64,000 bases of DNA from Flavobacterium cupriresistens (GCF_020911925.1 NZ_CP087134.1:4278001-4342000); one strand, 5' to 3'. Shown: positions 37,024 through 46,108, numbered from the stretch's first letter. Notes: generated by a model not told the origin, from the letters alone. A program made the numbers and translations.

Positions 37024-38439
37024 ATGCTTAATTCTCCCGTACTAGATACTGCCATTGGTTTGGTTTTTATATATCTTTTATACAGTTTATTGGCCACTTC
37101 TGTAAATGAAGCCTTTTCTACCCTCTTCGGATTAAGAGCGAGAATGCTAAAAAAAGGTATCGTTGACAGTATGTTATCCAATACCGAGCGCAAGGAATGG
37201 TTATGGTTCGAAACACTAAAGTCTTTTTTTGAAACTATACTGGAGCCTTTTAAATTGATTGTGGGTTACAAACCCATTTCGAAAGAAAAACTGGGCGATA
37301 AATTTTATGAGCATCCCGTGATCAAAAATTACGGTTATAGCAATAGAAATTCGATTCCTTCCTATATCTCCAAAGAGAATTTTTCAACCATCTTAATTGA
37401 GGTTTTAAAAAAATACTATCAAGACCACGAAGCAGCTGTCATTGCTTATGTCAAGGCGAAAAAAGTAAATGTAAATCTTAAAGATGCCCCAAGTATTATA
37501 AAAATATACTATCTGGTGGATTATTTACTTAGTCCGGCCGGTCAAGCTCTAATCGCTAATTTTAAAACACAACATACTGATATTGATACCGAAACACTTG
37601 AAATACTGCAGCTTTACCTACAGAAAAGTTATCAAAATATCGAGACATTTACCAAGCAAATTGAGGACTGGTACGATGACAGTATGAATAGAATTGCCGG
37701 ATGGTACAAAAAGCAAGTTCAATTTTGGTTGTTTAGTATCGGATTGGTTATTGCGATTTGCTTTAATGTTGATATTATTGAAATTGCCGGTAAAATAAGT
37801 ACCGATAAAGATGCCAGAGACAAGTTGGTTGAATTAGCCATAAAAGAAGCCGACGGCTTAAAAGCAGCCGGTTATCAGCAAACCTCAACTGACACCGCAG
37901 CAACACCAAAAGCCAAACTTCCCAAAGATCCATTGGTACAATATAAAAGTCAGATTGACACGATAAAAAAACAATTGAATGGACAGATTAAAGAAGCCAA
38001 TAATCTCTTGGCAATAGGTTGGGGAGATTATGGTTTAAAAAGAGACAGTACGTTGGTCTCAAAGGAATACGCTGGTGAACTCGCAAGCATAACAAAAGAA
38101 CTTAAAGCTGATGTCACGCTAAAAGTTCCAAAAGACGCTAAAAATTTTTATGCTCAAAAAGCACTACAACGTTTGTATGATGACCATTGGATAAAACTCA
38201 AAGCCTACTACGTATTAGAACAATCCACCAATGCAAGAAAACTTTTGGGCTTTCTGCTTCTCGCATTCGGTGTTTGTTTAGGTGCTCCGTTTTGGTTTGA
38301 TTTATTACAGAAATTTATTAAAATCCGAGGAACAGGTAAAAAAGAAACCAGTGGAAATGGTTCCACAAACCCAACCCCGGAAACTCAACCTGTTCAGGTA
38401 ACAGTGAACAGCAATATTAACCCTGAAGCAGTAGGATAG
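37024..38439 (+). CDS. Unrecognised membrane protein with three membrane helices
   Basis: 471 residues. Membrane segments lie at about 8-28 (LDTAIGLVFIYLLYSLLATS), 236-256 (FWLFSIGLVIAICFNVDIIE) and 405-428 (LLGFLLLAFGVCLGAPFWFD). The regions between are long, charged and helical, and the tail (from about 436) is rich in Thr, Pro and Asn. The N-terminal pattern AIGLVFIYLLYSLLATSVNE reminds me of a widespread uncharacterised family with the same three-helix layout, but I cannot name it. Its stop codon is 2 bp before the lysozyme gene, so the two are co-translated. A role linked to the lysozyme, for example anchoring, delivery or protection, is only inferred. Confidence 0.8.
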   Translation: MLNSPVLDTAIGLVFIYLLYSLLATSVNEAFSTLFGLRARMLKKGIVDSMLSNTERKEWLWFETLKSFFETILEPFKLIVGYKPISKEKLGDKFYEHPVIKNYGYSNRNSIPSYISKENFSTILIEVLKKYYQDHEAAVIAYVKAKKVNVNLKDAPSIIKIYYLVDYLLSPAGQALIANFKTQHTDIDTETLEILQLYLQKSYQNIETFTKQIEDWYDDSMNRIAGWYKKQVQFWLFSIGLVIAICFNVDIIEIAGKISTDKDARDKLVELAIKEADGLKAAGYQQTSTDTAATPKAKLPKDPLVQYKSQIDTIKKQLNGQIKEANNLLAIGWGDYGLKRDSTLVSKEYAGELASITKELKADVTLKVPKDAKNFYAQKALQRLYDDHWIKLKAYYVLEQSTNARKLLGFLLLAFGVCLGAPFWFDLLQKFIKIRGTGKKETSGNGSTNPTPETQPVQVTVNSNINPEAVG

Positions 38440-38441
38440 CC

Positions 38442-39419
38442 ATGGACCGATATAAAGTAATAGTACCGCGACTTAACGTACGTAAAGCTCCGGTAGCCGA
38501 TTTTAAAACACAAAATATCATTTCTCAGGTAACACAAGATATGATACTCGAATTAGAACCAGAAACCAATATACCTAATCCTGGTTTAGGAAAATGGTTA
38601 AAGGATAGCCTTGGACAATATTATTGGGCAAATGGCTTGGCAAAACTAAGCGCTGCACCTGCCGCTGCTACTCCTCCTACGTCTACACCAGCAGCAGCAC
38701 CTACACCACCAGCTCCCGCTCCTACATCTCCATCTACCGTAAGTTTAAAGGGGCTTCCGACAAATCTTCCTGCCAACTACCAATTAGGAGTTGATGTTTC
38801 GCATCATAATGCTAAACCGGATTGGACTGGATTTGTTAAAGCCGGAGTTCGTTTTTCGTATATAAAACTATCCGAAGGTGTTGGAACTCCGGATGCAAAG
38901 GCAAAAGAAAATGCTCAAAATGCAGTAAGTAAAAACATCAAAATTGGTTATTATCATTTCTGTCGTCCTGATACCCGAAATGGAGGAACCGTTGTTTCTG
39001 ATGCCACTGCAGAAGCCAATGAAGCACTCAATTTGATGAAAGCCTTACCCAAATCCAATTTAGCTTTAGTAATGGATTTGGAAGATCAGGCGAGCTGGGA
39101 CACTCCTTTAAAACCAGCCGACTATATGCTGTGGATTAAAACCTTTGCTTCCATTATCCAAACAGGTATGAGCGCAGCACCGATAATCTATAGTCGTAAA
39201 GAGTATCTGGACAGAAAGCTAGCCAAAACACACACTTTAGGCAATCTGAAACTATGGATCTCTTATTATCCAGCACAACCAAACTGTCTAAAGGTGACAA
39301 TACCTAATGGATGGACAGATTGGGCGATCTGGCAATATACCGAAAGCGGAGCTATTGGTCAGAATCCTAAGATCGACCTTAATATTTTAAAAGATAATTC
39401 GGTATTTATAAATCCTTAA
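38442..39419 (+). CDS. GH25-family lysozyme with N-terminal SH3-like domain
   Basis: 325 residues. Residues 1-80 resemble an SH3b cell-wall-binding module (VIVPRLNVRKAPVADF, then GQYYWANGLAKL). A Pro/Ala/Thr linker (about 80-103) precedes the GH25 muramidase. The catalytic acids are readable: Asp118 in LGVDVSHHN and the DxE motif Asp212/Glu214 in VMDLEDQ, with YIKLSEG, KIGYYHF and WAIWQY also typical. GH25 enzymes cut the MurNAc-GlcNAc bond of peptidoglycan. The N-terminus has no signal peptide, so export would need another route, or the enzyme acts at lysis. Gene order with a membrane protein 2 bp upstream and a lipase 145 bp downstream suggests an envelope-targeting set. Confidence 0.92.
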   Translation: MDRYKVIVPRLNVRKAPVADFKTQNIISQVTQDMILELEPETNIPNPGLGKWLKDSLGQYYWANGLAKLSAAPAAATPPTSTPAAAPTPPAPAPTSPSTVSLKGLPTNLPANYQLGVDVSHHNAKPDWTGFVKAGVRFSYIKLSEGVGTPDAKAKENAQNAVSKNIKIGYYHFCRPDTRNGGTVVSDATAEANEALNLMKALPKSNLALVMDLEDQASWDTPLKPADYMLWIKTFASIIQTGMSAAPIIYSRKEYLDRKLAKTHTLGNLKLWISYYPAQPNCLKVTIPNGWTDWAIWQYTESGAIGQNPKIDLNILKDNSVFINP

Positions 39420-39474
39420 AATTGAAAAAAATAGCGCCTAAATATGCTATGGGTATAAAAAATAATATTTCACT

Positions 39475-39482
39475 TACTTTTG
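39475..39482 (+). promoter_or_regulatory. Bacteroidetes-type -7 element before the lipase gene
   Basis: TACTTTTG matches TAnnTTTG in the 145-bp gap between the lysozyme and lipase genes, 82 bp before the ATG at 39565. It suggests that the lipase can be transcribed separately. Confidence 0.4.
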
Positions 39483-39564
39483 TAAAACACTTATCTCTTT
39501 TATGGTGTTCAAAATCTATTATCAAAGAATTAGTAAACTTGTATCAATTAAATCGTAAGTAATC

Positions 39565-40758
39565 ATGAAACCAATTATTTTTATCCCCGGTATTCAAGCC
39601 ACCAGTTTAGTCAACAGCAATACTTTTGATTTCAATTATATCTGGAATGCTTATGACACTTTAAGTACTTCTATCGGTACAGCAATCACAGGACCTTATA
39701 TTAAAGAATACCTGCAATTGAATCCGCTTTACGATCAGAGTATTGAATCCATTGTCGAACGCAATCATATTGCGCGGTTTCCATATGAGAACAGTATACT
39801 TAAACTGAAAGCTAAGCTTAATGACAATCCGCTTTATAAAGATACACCCATCTATTTGTTTGGTTACGATTGGCGAATGTCGAATATGGAAAGTGCCAAA
39901 AGGCTCAAATTATATGTAGAATACCTTCGCAATAAATTAAAAGGCCAAAACATTGAAGGATTCCGATTTGTCACGCACAGCATGGGAGGATTGGTCTTAA
40001 CCTGTTATTTGAATCTTTTAAAAGAAGACTATTCCGGTATTGACAAAATCGTAATGAATGCTCCGCCATTTTTAGGTTCCCCTTATGCGATGGTGCATAT
40101 GGTAAAAGGAGATGGTGGATTACGCAGCATCCTCAACTGGGCCATTGGCAGAAATGAAGACATGCGAAAAGTAATTCGTACCTATCCCGGAGTTTACGAA
40201 TTACTCCCGGTATACGCAAATGCTATGATTTATAAAGATGATAAACAACCCTTAAATCTTTTCGAAAAAAAATACTGGCAAAACAATATTTATGATGACA
40301 TTGAAGAACTTTTCGATGCACGATTAGCGCTATTAAAAGAGTTTCATGGACCTACCGGCTCTAAAAACTTATCGGAATTACCACAAGCCGTAAAAGACAA
40401 AATGGTGATTGTAGTAGGAGAAAAAGACAATACCTATACACAATTATTGGTTGACAAAAAGAAGTTCACTACCAAAAACCTGGTGGATTTAGATTCTCTA
40501 AAAAAAGGAATTGATTCCGGAGACGGCACCGTACCTTTTAAGAGCTCGTCGATATATGCCAAGGACATTACTACATTGGCTGTGAAAAAAGAAAACTTTT
40601 TTGATGAAATAAGTAATAATTTAGATTTTCATGGCTTGTTTCTGAAAGACAGCCGTGTACAAAACATTGTAGAACGCTTTCTGAATACCGAAGATATAAT
40701 CCCCGGTGGAATAAAAAATTGGTGGGAAGTACCCAATCACAGTGTTAGAAAAGTCTAA
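39565..40758 (+). CDS. LCAT/PGAP1-like alpha/beta-hydrolase (putative lipase or acyltransferase)
   Basis: 397 residues. It opens with the hydrolase strand MKPIIFIPGIQATSLV, has YLFGYDWRMS typical of LCAT-like enzymes, and the nucleophile elbow THSMGG with Ser139. Likely triad partners are Asp320 in SGDGTVPF and His356 in DFHGLF. The sequence FLGSPYAM after the nucleophile also fits LCAT. Such enzymes act on phospholipid or other acyl esters. There is no signal peptide or membrane segment, so it is made in the cytoplasm like the neighbouring lysozyme. A bidirectional terminator separates it from the convergent fabH-like gene. Substrate unknown. Confidence 0.88.
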   Translation: MKPIIFIPGIQATSLVNSNTFDFNYIWNAYDTLSTSIGTAITGPYIKEYLQLNPLYDQSIESIVERNHIARFPYENSILKLKAKLNDNPLYKDTPIYLFGYDWRMSNMESAKRLKLYVEYLRNKLKGQNIEGFRFVTHSMGGLVLTCYLNLLKEDYSGIDKIVMNAPPFLGSPYAMVHMVKGDGGLRSILNWAIGRNEDMRKVIRTYPGVYELLPVYANAMIYKDDKQPLNLFEKKYWQNNIYDDIEELFDARLALLKEFHGPTGSKNLSELPQAVKDKMVIVVGEKDNTYTQLLVDKKKFTTKNLVDLDSLKKGIDSGDGTVPFKSSSIYAKDITTLAVKKENFFDEISNNLDFHGLFLKDSRVQNIVERFLNTEDIIPGGIKNWWEVPNHSVRKV

Positions 40759-40772
40759 ACTTTGAGAACATA

Positions 40773-40813
40773 AAAAAACGTTGTATCGGATTTGATCCAA
40801 TACAACGTTTTTA
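40773..40813. terminator. Bidirectional terminator between the lipase and the FabH-like gene
   Basis: AAAACGTTGTATCGGAT (from 40776) pairs with ATCCAATACAACGTTTT (40795-40811) with one mismatch and a three-base loop. A-rich and T-rich flanks on the two sides serve both convergent genes. Confidence 0.8.
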
Positions 40814-40872
40814 CTTTTATAATACTAACCAGACTTTATTAAACAAAAGAAATGGTTATAGTGTTTTACTTT

Positions 40873-41862
40873 TTATTTTCCCCAGCTCAAGTAGCAGCTT
40901 CCAAATGTAAATCCGGCTCCAAATGCAGTCAGTAATAATCGATCTCCTGTTTTGAAATCATTTTTAAAATCCCATAAGCATAAAGGTATTGTAGCAGCTG
41001 TAGTGTTACCATAACGCTCAATATTTACCTTTACTTTTTCCATTGGTACATTTAAATTACTCGCTACAGCATTTATAATACGAATATTGGCCTGATGCGG
41101 GATCACCCAATCCACATCTGTCACGTCCAAAAGATTGCGTTCCAGGATTTCATTGCACGTATTGGTCATGCTTTCAATAGCATTCTTAAATACAGTTCTT
41201 CCGTCCTGTTTTACGAATTGTTCCCGATTCTCTAATGTACCATCATGAAAAGGTTTAAGAGAACCTCCTCCTGAAACCGACAGAAATTCGCTGCCCGCTC
41301 CATTGGTTTTTAATACAAAATCCTTTAATCCATTGTTTTCAGAGGCTTCCAATAGTACGGCACCTGCACCATCTCCAAACAATACACAGGTATTGCGGTC
41401 TGTATAATCGATAATCCTGCTCATGGTATCTACACCCACAACGATTACTTTTTTATGTCTCCCTGATTCTATTAATGCCGCAGCAGTTGATAAAGCATAC
41501 AAGAAACCACTACACGCTCCGTTAAGGTCAAATCCCCAAGCATTTGTAAGTCCAGCTTTCTGACATACTACAGGTGCTGTAGGAGCCAGTAATTGATCCG
41601 GTGTTGCTGTTGCCAGTACCAAACAATCGATTTCTTCGGGATTAGTATCAGAATTTTCTAAAAGGTCTTTTATGGCCTCTGCAGCCATGTCTGAAGTTGC
41701 TTTTTCGGGATCAGTCAGTATACGTCTCTCTTGTATTCCTGTTCTTGATAAAATCCAGTCGTTTGAAGTATCGACCATTTTTTCAAGTTGATAATTATCC
41801 AGTACAGTGCTAGGAACATAGCCACCTACAGCCGTAATAGCTGCTAAATTATTTCTTGTCAT
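40873..41862 (-). CDS. fabH: 3-oxoacyl-ACP synthase III (FabH-type ketoacyl synthase)
   Basis: 329 residues, the usual FabH length. The Cys-His-Asn triad is visible: Cys117 in NGACSGFLYAL, His256 in IPHQANIRI and Asn286 in YGNTTAATIP. The start MTRNNLAAITAVGGYVPS, then DTSNDWILSRTGIQERRI, matches the family. FabH condenses acetyl-CoA (or branched acyl-CoA) with malonyl-ACP to start fatty acid synthesis in the cytoplasm. It stands alone here, without acc, rpmF or plsX neighbours, so it may be an additional paralogue rather than the housekeeping copy. Promoter element at 41900 and the shared terminator at 40773 make it a single-gene unit. Confidence 0.93.
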   Translation of the reverse strand: MTRNNLAAITAVGGYVPSTVLDNYQLEKMVDTSNDWILSRTGIQERRILTDPEKATSDMAAEAIKDLLENSDTNPEEIDCLVLATATPDQLLAPTAPVVCQKAGLTNAWGFDLNGACSGFLYALSTAAALIESGRHKKVIVVGVDTMSRIIDYTDRNTCVLFGDGAGAVLLEASENNGLKDFVLKTNGAGSEFLSVSGGGSLKPFHDGTLENREQFVKQDGRTVFKNAIESMTNTCNEILERNLLDVTDVDWVIPHQANIRIINAVASNLNVPMEKVKVNIERYGNTTAATIPLCLWDFKNDFKTGDRLLLTAFGAGFTFGSCYLSWGK

Positions 41863-41899
41863 TGCTAACGATTATTGAATTTTTTGTTGTAGAAATCTA

Positions 41900-41907
41900 C
41901 AAATATA
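41900..41907 (-). promoter_or_regulatory. Bacteroidetes-type -7 element of the FabH-like gene
   Basis: On the minus strand TATATTTG matches TAnnTTTG exactly, 37 bp before the ATG at 41862. No -33 TTG at the expected spacing. Confidence 0.5.
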
Positions 41908-42148
41908 AAATTGCTCCTACCGTTTTTCTTGCGATTTTCAGAATTCATACATCCATTTCAGATAGGACAAAAACTTAATTTCAATATTGCCTTAAAAAAA
42001 TAAAATAACTAATCTTTTCAAAAACTAGTTATTTATCCAAAAAAGCCAAATGCATTTTGCAAAGCCACCGGGAGAGCAACGCGTCCAAATTTACCAAAAA
42101 AAGTTGGTTTAGCCATCATTTTCATGACGCAATCCTCTAAAAAGAAAT

Positions 42149-42173
42149 AGGCCGAATGTAAGACATTCAGCCT
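42149..42173 (-). terminator. Terminator-like hairpin after the ABM gene
   Basis: AGGCCGAATG (42149-42158) pairs with CATTCAGCCT (42164-42173) with one mismatch. On the minus strand the stem leads into a T-rich stretch. It lies about 215 bp past the stop of the last gene of the seven-gene run. Confidence 0.55.
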
Positions 42174-42386
42174 AATTCACTTACTATTGCTGGCATTCAT
42201 CAAAAAACATAAAAAAAGTGTACCTCCTTTAAAATAACTAATATTTCATAAGACTTATACCGTTAAAAAAAAATAAAATTTAGTTGGTTTCAATCGTAAG
42301 GGAACTAACACAAAATTAAAATTCCCAAAACGCACCCACTAAGTCAACTAAAAATCCCTGTTTTTAGCTTAAATTAAAGGCTATTA

Positions 42387-42686
42387 TTAGTTCGAAACCT
42401 GACTAATCCGAACAACATTTACCGGATCACTTAACAACTCGTCGGTCCTTTTTGCAAAGTTTTGAAAATGATCTGTTTGGATATGTGCCTCAAATGCTTC
42501 TGCATTTTTAAATTCTTCATTCATATAAAATGCCCCCGAACTCTTGTGATCTTCATAAAGTACATACTCCAGACATCCTTCTTCATTTCTGGTAGGTTCA
42601 ATTAAAGCCAGTAAAGCTTCTTTCAACAATTGATTTTTACCCGATTTCGCTTTCAAAAATGCGATCGCCTTAAATGTATTTTCCAT
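42387..42686 (-). CDS. Antibiotic biosynthesis monooxygenase (ABM) domain protein
   Basis: 99 residues, a single ABM domain of the dimeric alpha/beta-barrel type. Motifs: FKAIAFLKAKSGKNQLLKEA, then PTRNEEGCLEYVLYEDH, then FYMNEEFKNAEAFEAHIQTD and HFQNFA. Related small enzymes (YgiN-like) oxidise quinols or act as heme-free monooxygenases; others have no known activity. It is the last gene of a run that also encodes an old yellow enzyme and a quinone oxidoreductase-like protein, which favours a role with quinones or other electrophiles. Confidence 0.87.
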   Translation of the reverse strand: MENTFKAIAFLKAKSGKNQLLKEALLALIEPTRNEEGCLEYVLYEDHKSSGAFYMNEEFKNAEAFEAHIQTDHFQNFAKRTDELLSDPVNVVRISQVSN

Positions 42687-42753
42687 ACTCTTTATTATTT
42701 ATTCATTAATTATTTTTAACACTATAACTAAATCAACAAACTTTACCGATAAC

Positions 42754-43857
42754 TCATAAAAACGGATAATCCGTATACCCTCTGGCGCCCCCTCCTCCAA
42801 ACAAAGTATGATTGTCTGAAATCACATTAAGAGGTGCATTCGTTAATACGCGTTGTGGATAATCGGGATTCGTCAGAAACTTTCGACCAAATCCGATTAA
42901 ATCTACCAAATCTTCAATTAGTAAAACCTCTCCCTCTTCAGGACTTTTGTTTCCCGTTGCGATTATGGTGTTTTTAAAATTGGCTCTTAACGCCTTTCTA
43001 AAATCATTGGGTATAACTGGTGCATCATCCCAATCTGCTTCACAAAGATGTATGTAGGCAATGTCTAATTTGTTTAATTCTTTAGCAGCCAGCATAATGG
43101 TTTCTAATATTTCCGGATCATTCATGTCTTTAAAACTAATAAAAGGAGAAAGTCTCACACCGGTTTTTTCCTTACCAATTGCTGCTACTATCGCCGCAGT
43201 TATTTCCAATAAAATACGGATTCTGTTTTCTTGCGATCCTCCATAAGCATCCGTTCTTTTGTTGCTGTTGCTTCTTAAAAACTGATCGATCAAATAACCG
43301 TTTGCACCGTGTATTTCAACACCGTCAAATCCGGCCAAAATAGCATTTTTTGCACCCTCTACAAATTCTTCTATAACACGATCAATATCGTTCTGAGACA
43401 TCTCCTTTGGTTCTTCAACAGGAACAAAAGTGGCGTCACCGTTTGGAGCTCCATCAAAAATATAGACATTGGTATCTTTCGCAATTACTCCTGACGGTCC
43501 GATCGGTTGTAAACCGTTTACTTTTGAACTCGATACTCGCCCAACATGCCACAACTGCAAAAATATTGTGCCTCCTTTTTCATGCACGGCATCGGTCGTT
43601 AGTTTCCAGCCATCGATTTGCTCCTTAGTATAAATACCGGGTGTTTTGGCATACCCCTTTCCTTGTAATGAAATCTGTGTAGCCTCGGTAATAATTAATC
43701 CTGCCGAGCTTCGTTGTTTATAATATTCGGCCATTAATGCATTGGGAATATCGCCGGGTTGTGTCGTTCTTGAACGGGTCATGGGGGCCATGAGAAAACG
43801 ATTTTTAGTCTGTATTTTATCCCCTTTATAAGTTTGGAATAGTTTCATTTCTTTCAT
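42754..43857 (-). CDS. Old yellow enzyme family alkene reductase (NemA-like)
   Basis: 367 residues, a complete FMN-binding TIM barrel. The start MKLFQTYKGDKIQTKNRFLM (second ATG, 43848) matches the family; the longer start adds three residues. Visible motifs are APMTRSRTTQPGDIPNALMA, then LWHVGRVSS, the substrate-binding HGANGYLIDQFLRSNSNKRT, then RIRILLEITAAI and the C-terminal GFGRKFLTNPDYPQRV. The enzyme reduces the C=C bond of activated alkenes and can act on nitro-esters and quinones with NAD(P)H. It lies 29 bp after the small membrane protein gene and 67 bp before the ABM gene. Confidence 0.94.
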   Translation of the reverse strand: MKEMKLFQTYKGDKIQTKNRFLMAPMTRSRTTQPGDIPNALMAEYYKQRSSAGLIITEATQISLQGKGYAKTPGIYTKEQIDGWKLTTDAVHEKGGTIFLQLWHVGRVSSSKVNGLQPIGPSGVIAKDTNVYIFDGAPNGDATFVPVEEPKEMSQNDIDRVIEEFVEGAKNAILAGFDGVEIHGANGYLIDQFLRSNSNKRTDAYGGSQENRIRILLEITAAIVAAIGKEKTGVRLSPFISFKDMNDPEILETIMLAAKELNKLDIAYIHLCEADWDDAPVIPNDFRKALRANFKNTIIATGNKSPEEGEVLLIEDLVDLIGFGRKFLTNPDYPQRVLTNAPLNVISDNHTLFGGGGARGYTDYPFL

Positions 43858-43886
43858 TTAATATTTTTTTAAAATTTCTATTTATT

Positions 43887-44234
43887 TTATCCTAAAAGGG
43901 CTGTCCCTCCAAGCAGTCTGTCTATAAGCCCATAACAACAGATCAAACCAATCATACAATAGCCAATCGCTACTAAAATCAAACATCCGAAAATGGAAGT
44001 CCAGTAGATTAAACCAATATTCAGATCTCTGTTTAGCGTATAAACGATTGTGATTTTTCGTTTAAGAATACTCCAAAACCAAACTAACAGCATCGATATC
44101 CCTATAAAAACCAAACTGATAACCACAAATCTAAATTCATAACGCCCTAAAATAAGGTCAATTACAAACACCAAACACAGTAGTAGTGAACAAATCAGAG
44201 CGAGTCCACTTGTTATTCTAAATATTTTCAACAT
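43887..44234 (-). CDS. Unrecognised small membrane protein
   Basis: 115 residues with three strong hydrophobic segments: about 7-28 (TSGLALICSLLLCLVFVIDL), 36-56 (VVISLVFIGISMLLVWFWSI) and 76-101 (YWTSIFGCLILVAIGYCMIG). No family recognised. The gene overlaps the end of the cupin gene by 17 bp, supporting co-translation. The overlap and spacing on both sides indicate a real member of the operon. Confidence 0.7.
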   Translation of the reverse strand: MLKIFRITSGLALICSLLLCLVFVIDLILGRYEFRFVVISLVFIGISMLLVWFWSILKRKITIVYTLNRDLNIGLIYWTSIFGCLILVAIGYCMIGLICCYGLIDRLLGGTALLG

Positions 44235-44631
44235 CTAATTCCTTTAAAAATTCAACAGTCATAAAAATTAATTCTGTGCTTCCGGTATTCTCTAAATTAT
44301 GGGTGAAAAAATTAGCATCACTCAAATCCGAAAAATACTTTACGTCATTTACTTCATATTGTGTTTCCAGAACAGAACCGTCATTGTAATACGAAATTGA
44401 TTTGCCTGCTGACAATGCCGTCCAGAAATAGCGTTTAGAATGCGTATGAAATGGCATGCTTTCGCCTGGCGGTAGATGTATGGTCCAAATCTTAAATTCA
44501 TTATTCTCTAAAACCAACTGTTCTCCAACCTTAAAATTGTCTGTAGCATTTTCCAGTTCCGAAATTTTCTCTGCTGTCCAAAAACTCCAATTCTCCGGCG
44601 GATTAATTAATGTAGCTATCATATTCTTCAA
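44218..44631 (-). CDS. Cupin-fold protein
   Basis: 137 residues. The pattern IWTIHLPPGESMPFHTHSKR, then YFWTALSAGKSISYYNDG, is a cupin motif with the His pair HTH that can bind a metal; the second motif ends in LENTGSTELIFMTVEF. The N-terminus MIATLINPPENWSFW may begin at the ATG 44622. Single-domain cupins range from dioxygenases to isomerases and binding proteins, so the activity is open. It lies 38 bp after the quinone oxidoreductase-like gene and overlaps the next gene by 17 bp. Confidence 0.8.
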   Translation of the reverse strand: MKNMIATLINPPENWSFWTAEKISELENATDNFKVGEQLVLENNEFKIWTIHLPPGESMPFHTHSKRYFWTALSAGKSISYYNDGSVLETQYEVNDVKYFSDLSDANFFTHNLENTGSTELIFMTVEFLKELDVENI

Positions 44632-44669
44632 AAAAATTAGTTTTACAAATACTTCAATATTGGTTTCTT

Positions 44670-45683
44670 TTAATATTCAATAACAATTTTCCCAATCGTT
44701 TTTCCACTTTCGAGCAACTTATGAGCCTCCTTTAAATTCTCGGCCGTTAATCCTTTTAACGTTGTAGTTAATGTAGATAGTACTACACCTTCGTCTAATA
44801 AATCAGCAATACGATTCAGAATATGATGTTGCTCAATCTTATCTGCAGTTTGAAACATGGATCTTGTATACATCAATTCCCAACTAAAACTCACACTCTT
44901 GTTTTTCAGCTTATTTAGCGCAACCGGTTCACTCGATCCCGTAATAGAAGCAATGTGCCCTTGCGGTTTTATAAGTTCAGCCATTACATCCCAATACATA
45001 TTTGTATCTACGAAATCCAGAATAAAATCAACATTCTCAAAACCCGCCTCACGTACCTCTTTCACTAAATCAAAATGATTCACTACAACATCAGCGCCCA
45101 TTTTTTTACACCAATTAATAGTCTCCGGTCGTGAAGCAGTTGCAATTACTTTAAGGCCTGCTATTTTTTTGGCCAACTGAATCGCAACAGACCCGACACC
45201 ACCGGCACCGCCAATGATTAAAACACTTTTGCCTTTATCTTTTTCGGGACTAATCCGAATGCGATCAAAAAGAATTTCCCAGGCAGTAAGAGATGTTAAC
45301 GGCATTGCGGCAGCCTCCGAAATAGTGGTTGTTTTTGGAGCAAATCCAACAATGTTTTCATCTACCAATTGATACTCCGCATTAGAACCTGATCGCGTAA
45401 TATCTCCTGCATAAAAAACAGTATCTCCCACTTTAAAGAGGGAAACCTTTTCTCCTATGGCTTCTACAATACCAACGGCATCCCATCCAATCACTTTAGG
45501 ATCCGCCAAAACAGTATCTTTTGCTGCACTTTGTCGAATCTTAAAATCCACCGGATTTACCGAGATTGCCTGTATTTTAACCAAAAGATCCGTTCCCTTC
45601 GCTTCCGGTATTTGACTTTCAAATTCAATAAAACTTTCCTCATGATCTACCGGGAAAGACGTTCTAAATCCTATTGCTTTCAT
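44670..45683 (-). CDS. Zinc-independent alcohol dehydrogenase/quinone oxidoreductase family protein
   Basis: 337 residues of the medium-chain dehydrogenase/reductase type. GroES-like N-terminal half: LLVKIQAISVNPVDFKIRQS, then VIGWDAVGIVEAIGEKVSLF. The Rossmann fold follows with VLIIGGAGGVGSVAIQLAKK for NADPH binding. The zinc ligands of classical alcohol dehydrogenases are absent, and the layout fits the ZADH1/QOR-like (zinc-binding alcohol dehydrogenase family protein, NAD(P)H:quinone reductase) group. It would reduce quinones or enones in the cytoplasm. Within the seven-gene run, 43 bp after the VOC gene. Confidence 0.9.
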   Translation of the reverse strand: MKAIGFRTSFPVDHEESFIEFESQIPEAKGTDLLVKIQAISVNPVDFKIRQSAAKDTVLADPKVIGWDAVGIVEAIGEKVSLFKVGDTVFYAGDITRSGSNAEYQLVDENIVGFAPKTTTISEAAAMPLTSLTAWEILFDRIRISPEKDKGKSVLIIGGAGGVGSVAIQLAKKIAGLKVIATASRPETINWCKKMGADVVVNHFDLVKEVREAGFENVDFILDFVDTNMYWDVMAELIKPQGHIASITGSSEPVALNKLKNKSVSFSWELMYTRSMFQTADKIEQHHILNRIADLLDEGVVLSTLTTTLKGLTAENLKEAHKLLESGKTIGKIVIEY

Positions 45684-45726
45684 ATTTTTACTACTTTAAA
45701 ATTAATGTTATAAATAAAATGCTTTA

Positions 45727-46098
45727 CTAAACCGATTCGTTAAAGACTCCTTCTAAGAGAACTCCCGTCGGTGTTCTGAAAAAAATGCGTCTCTCGTTTA
45801 GCTCCTCAATATCCATTAAGGAATAAGGAATTTTTAGTCTTTCTAGTTTTTTCTTAAATGCTGTATAGTTTTCTAATTTAAAACCAACATGATCAATTGT
45901 CTCTGATGCATGATCCAAATGATTTCCAAAACTTTTTATCACATGTATAATGGGATCATTTCCATCAAACAACCAAAATCCGGGTATGTGCTGTATCATT
46001 TTCGGACGCTCTTTTTCAACAAGATCAAAAACACCAATTAAAAATAATTTAGTGGCTTCCAAATCACCCGTTCTTATCGTTACATGGTCGAGTTGCAT
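45727..46098 (-). CDS. VOC (glyoxalase/bleomycin resistance) superfamily protein
   Basis: 123 residues. The start MQLDHVTIRTGDLEATKLFL and the second half DHVGFKLENYTAFKKKLERL, ending FFRTPTGVLLEGVFN, show the paired beta-alpha-beta modules of vicinal oxygen chelate proteins. Candidate metal ligands are His5, the His in TIDHVGF and Glu in LLEGVF. Substrate unknown; the neighbours suggest a reactive small molecule. It starts 10 bp after the deacetylase gene ends. Confidence 0.87.
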   Translation of the reverse strand: MQLDHVTIRTGDLEATKLFLIGVFDLVEKERPKMIQHIPGFWLFDGNDPIIHVIKSFGNHLDHASETIDHVGFKLENYTAFKKKLERLKIPYSLMDIEELNERRIFFRTPTGVLLEGVFNESV

Positions 46099-46108
46099 AC
46101 TACTCTAA

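Larger units (their letters stand above)
41863..42386. other. Gene-free interval before the FabH-like gene
   Basis: 524 bp holding the promoter of the FabH-like gene on the left and a terminator-like hairpin at 42149. No open frame of interest seen. Confidence 0.55.

Noticed and set aside
36924..37193. 89-codon minus-strand frame
   Set aside because: Mostly antisense to the membrane protein gene that starts at 37024.
37024..40758. A toxin-immunity or abortive-infection label for the membrane protein/lysozyme/lipase set
   Set aside because: No recognised immunity or sensor domain; kept as a hypothesis in the findings only.
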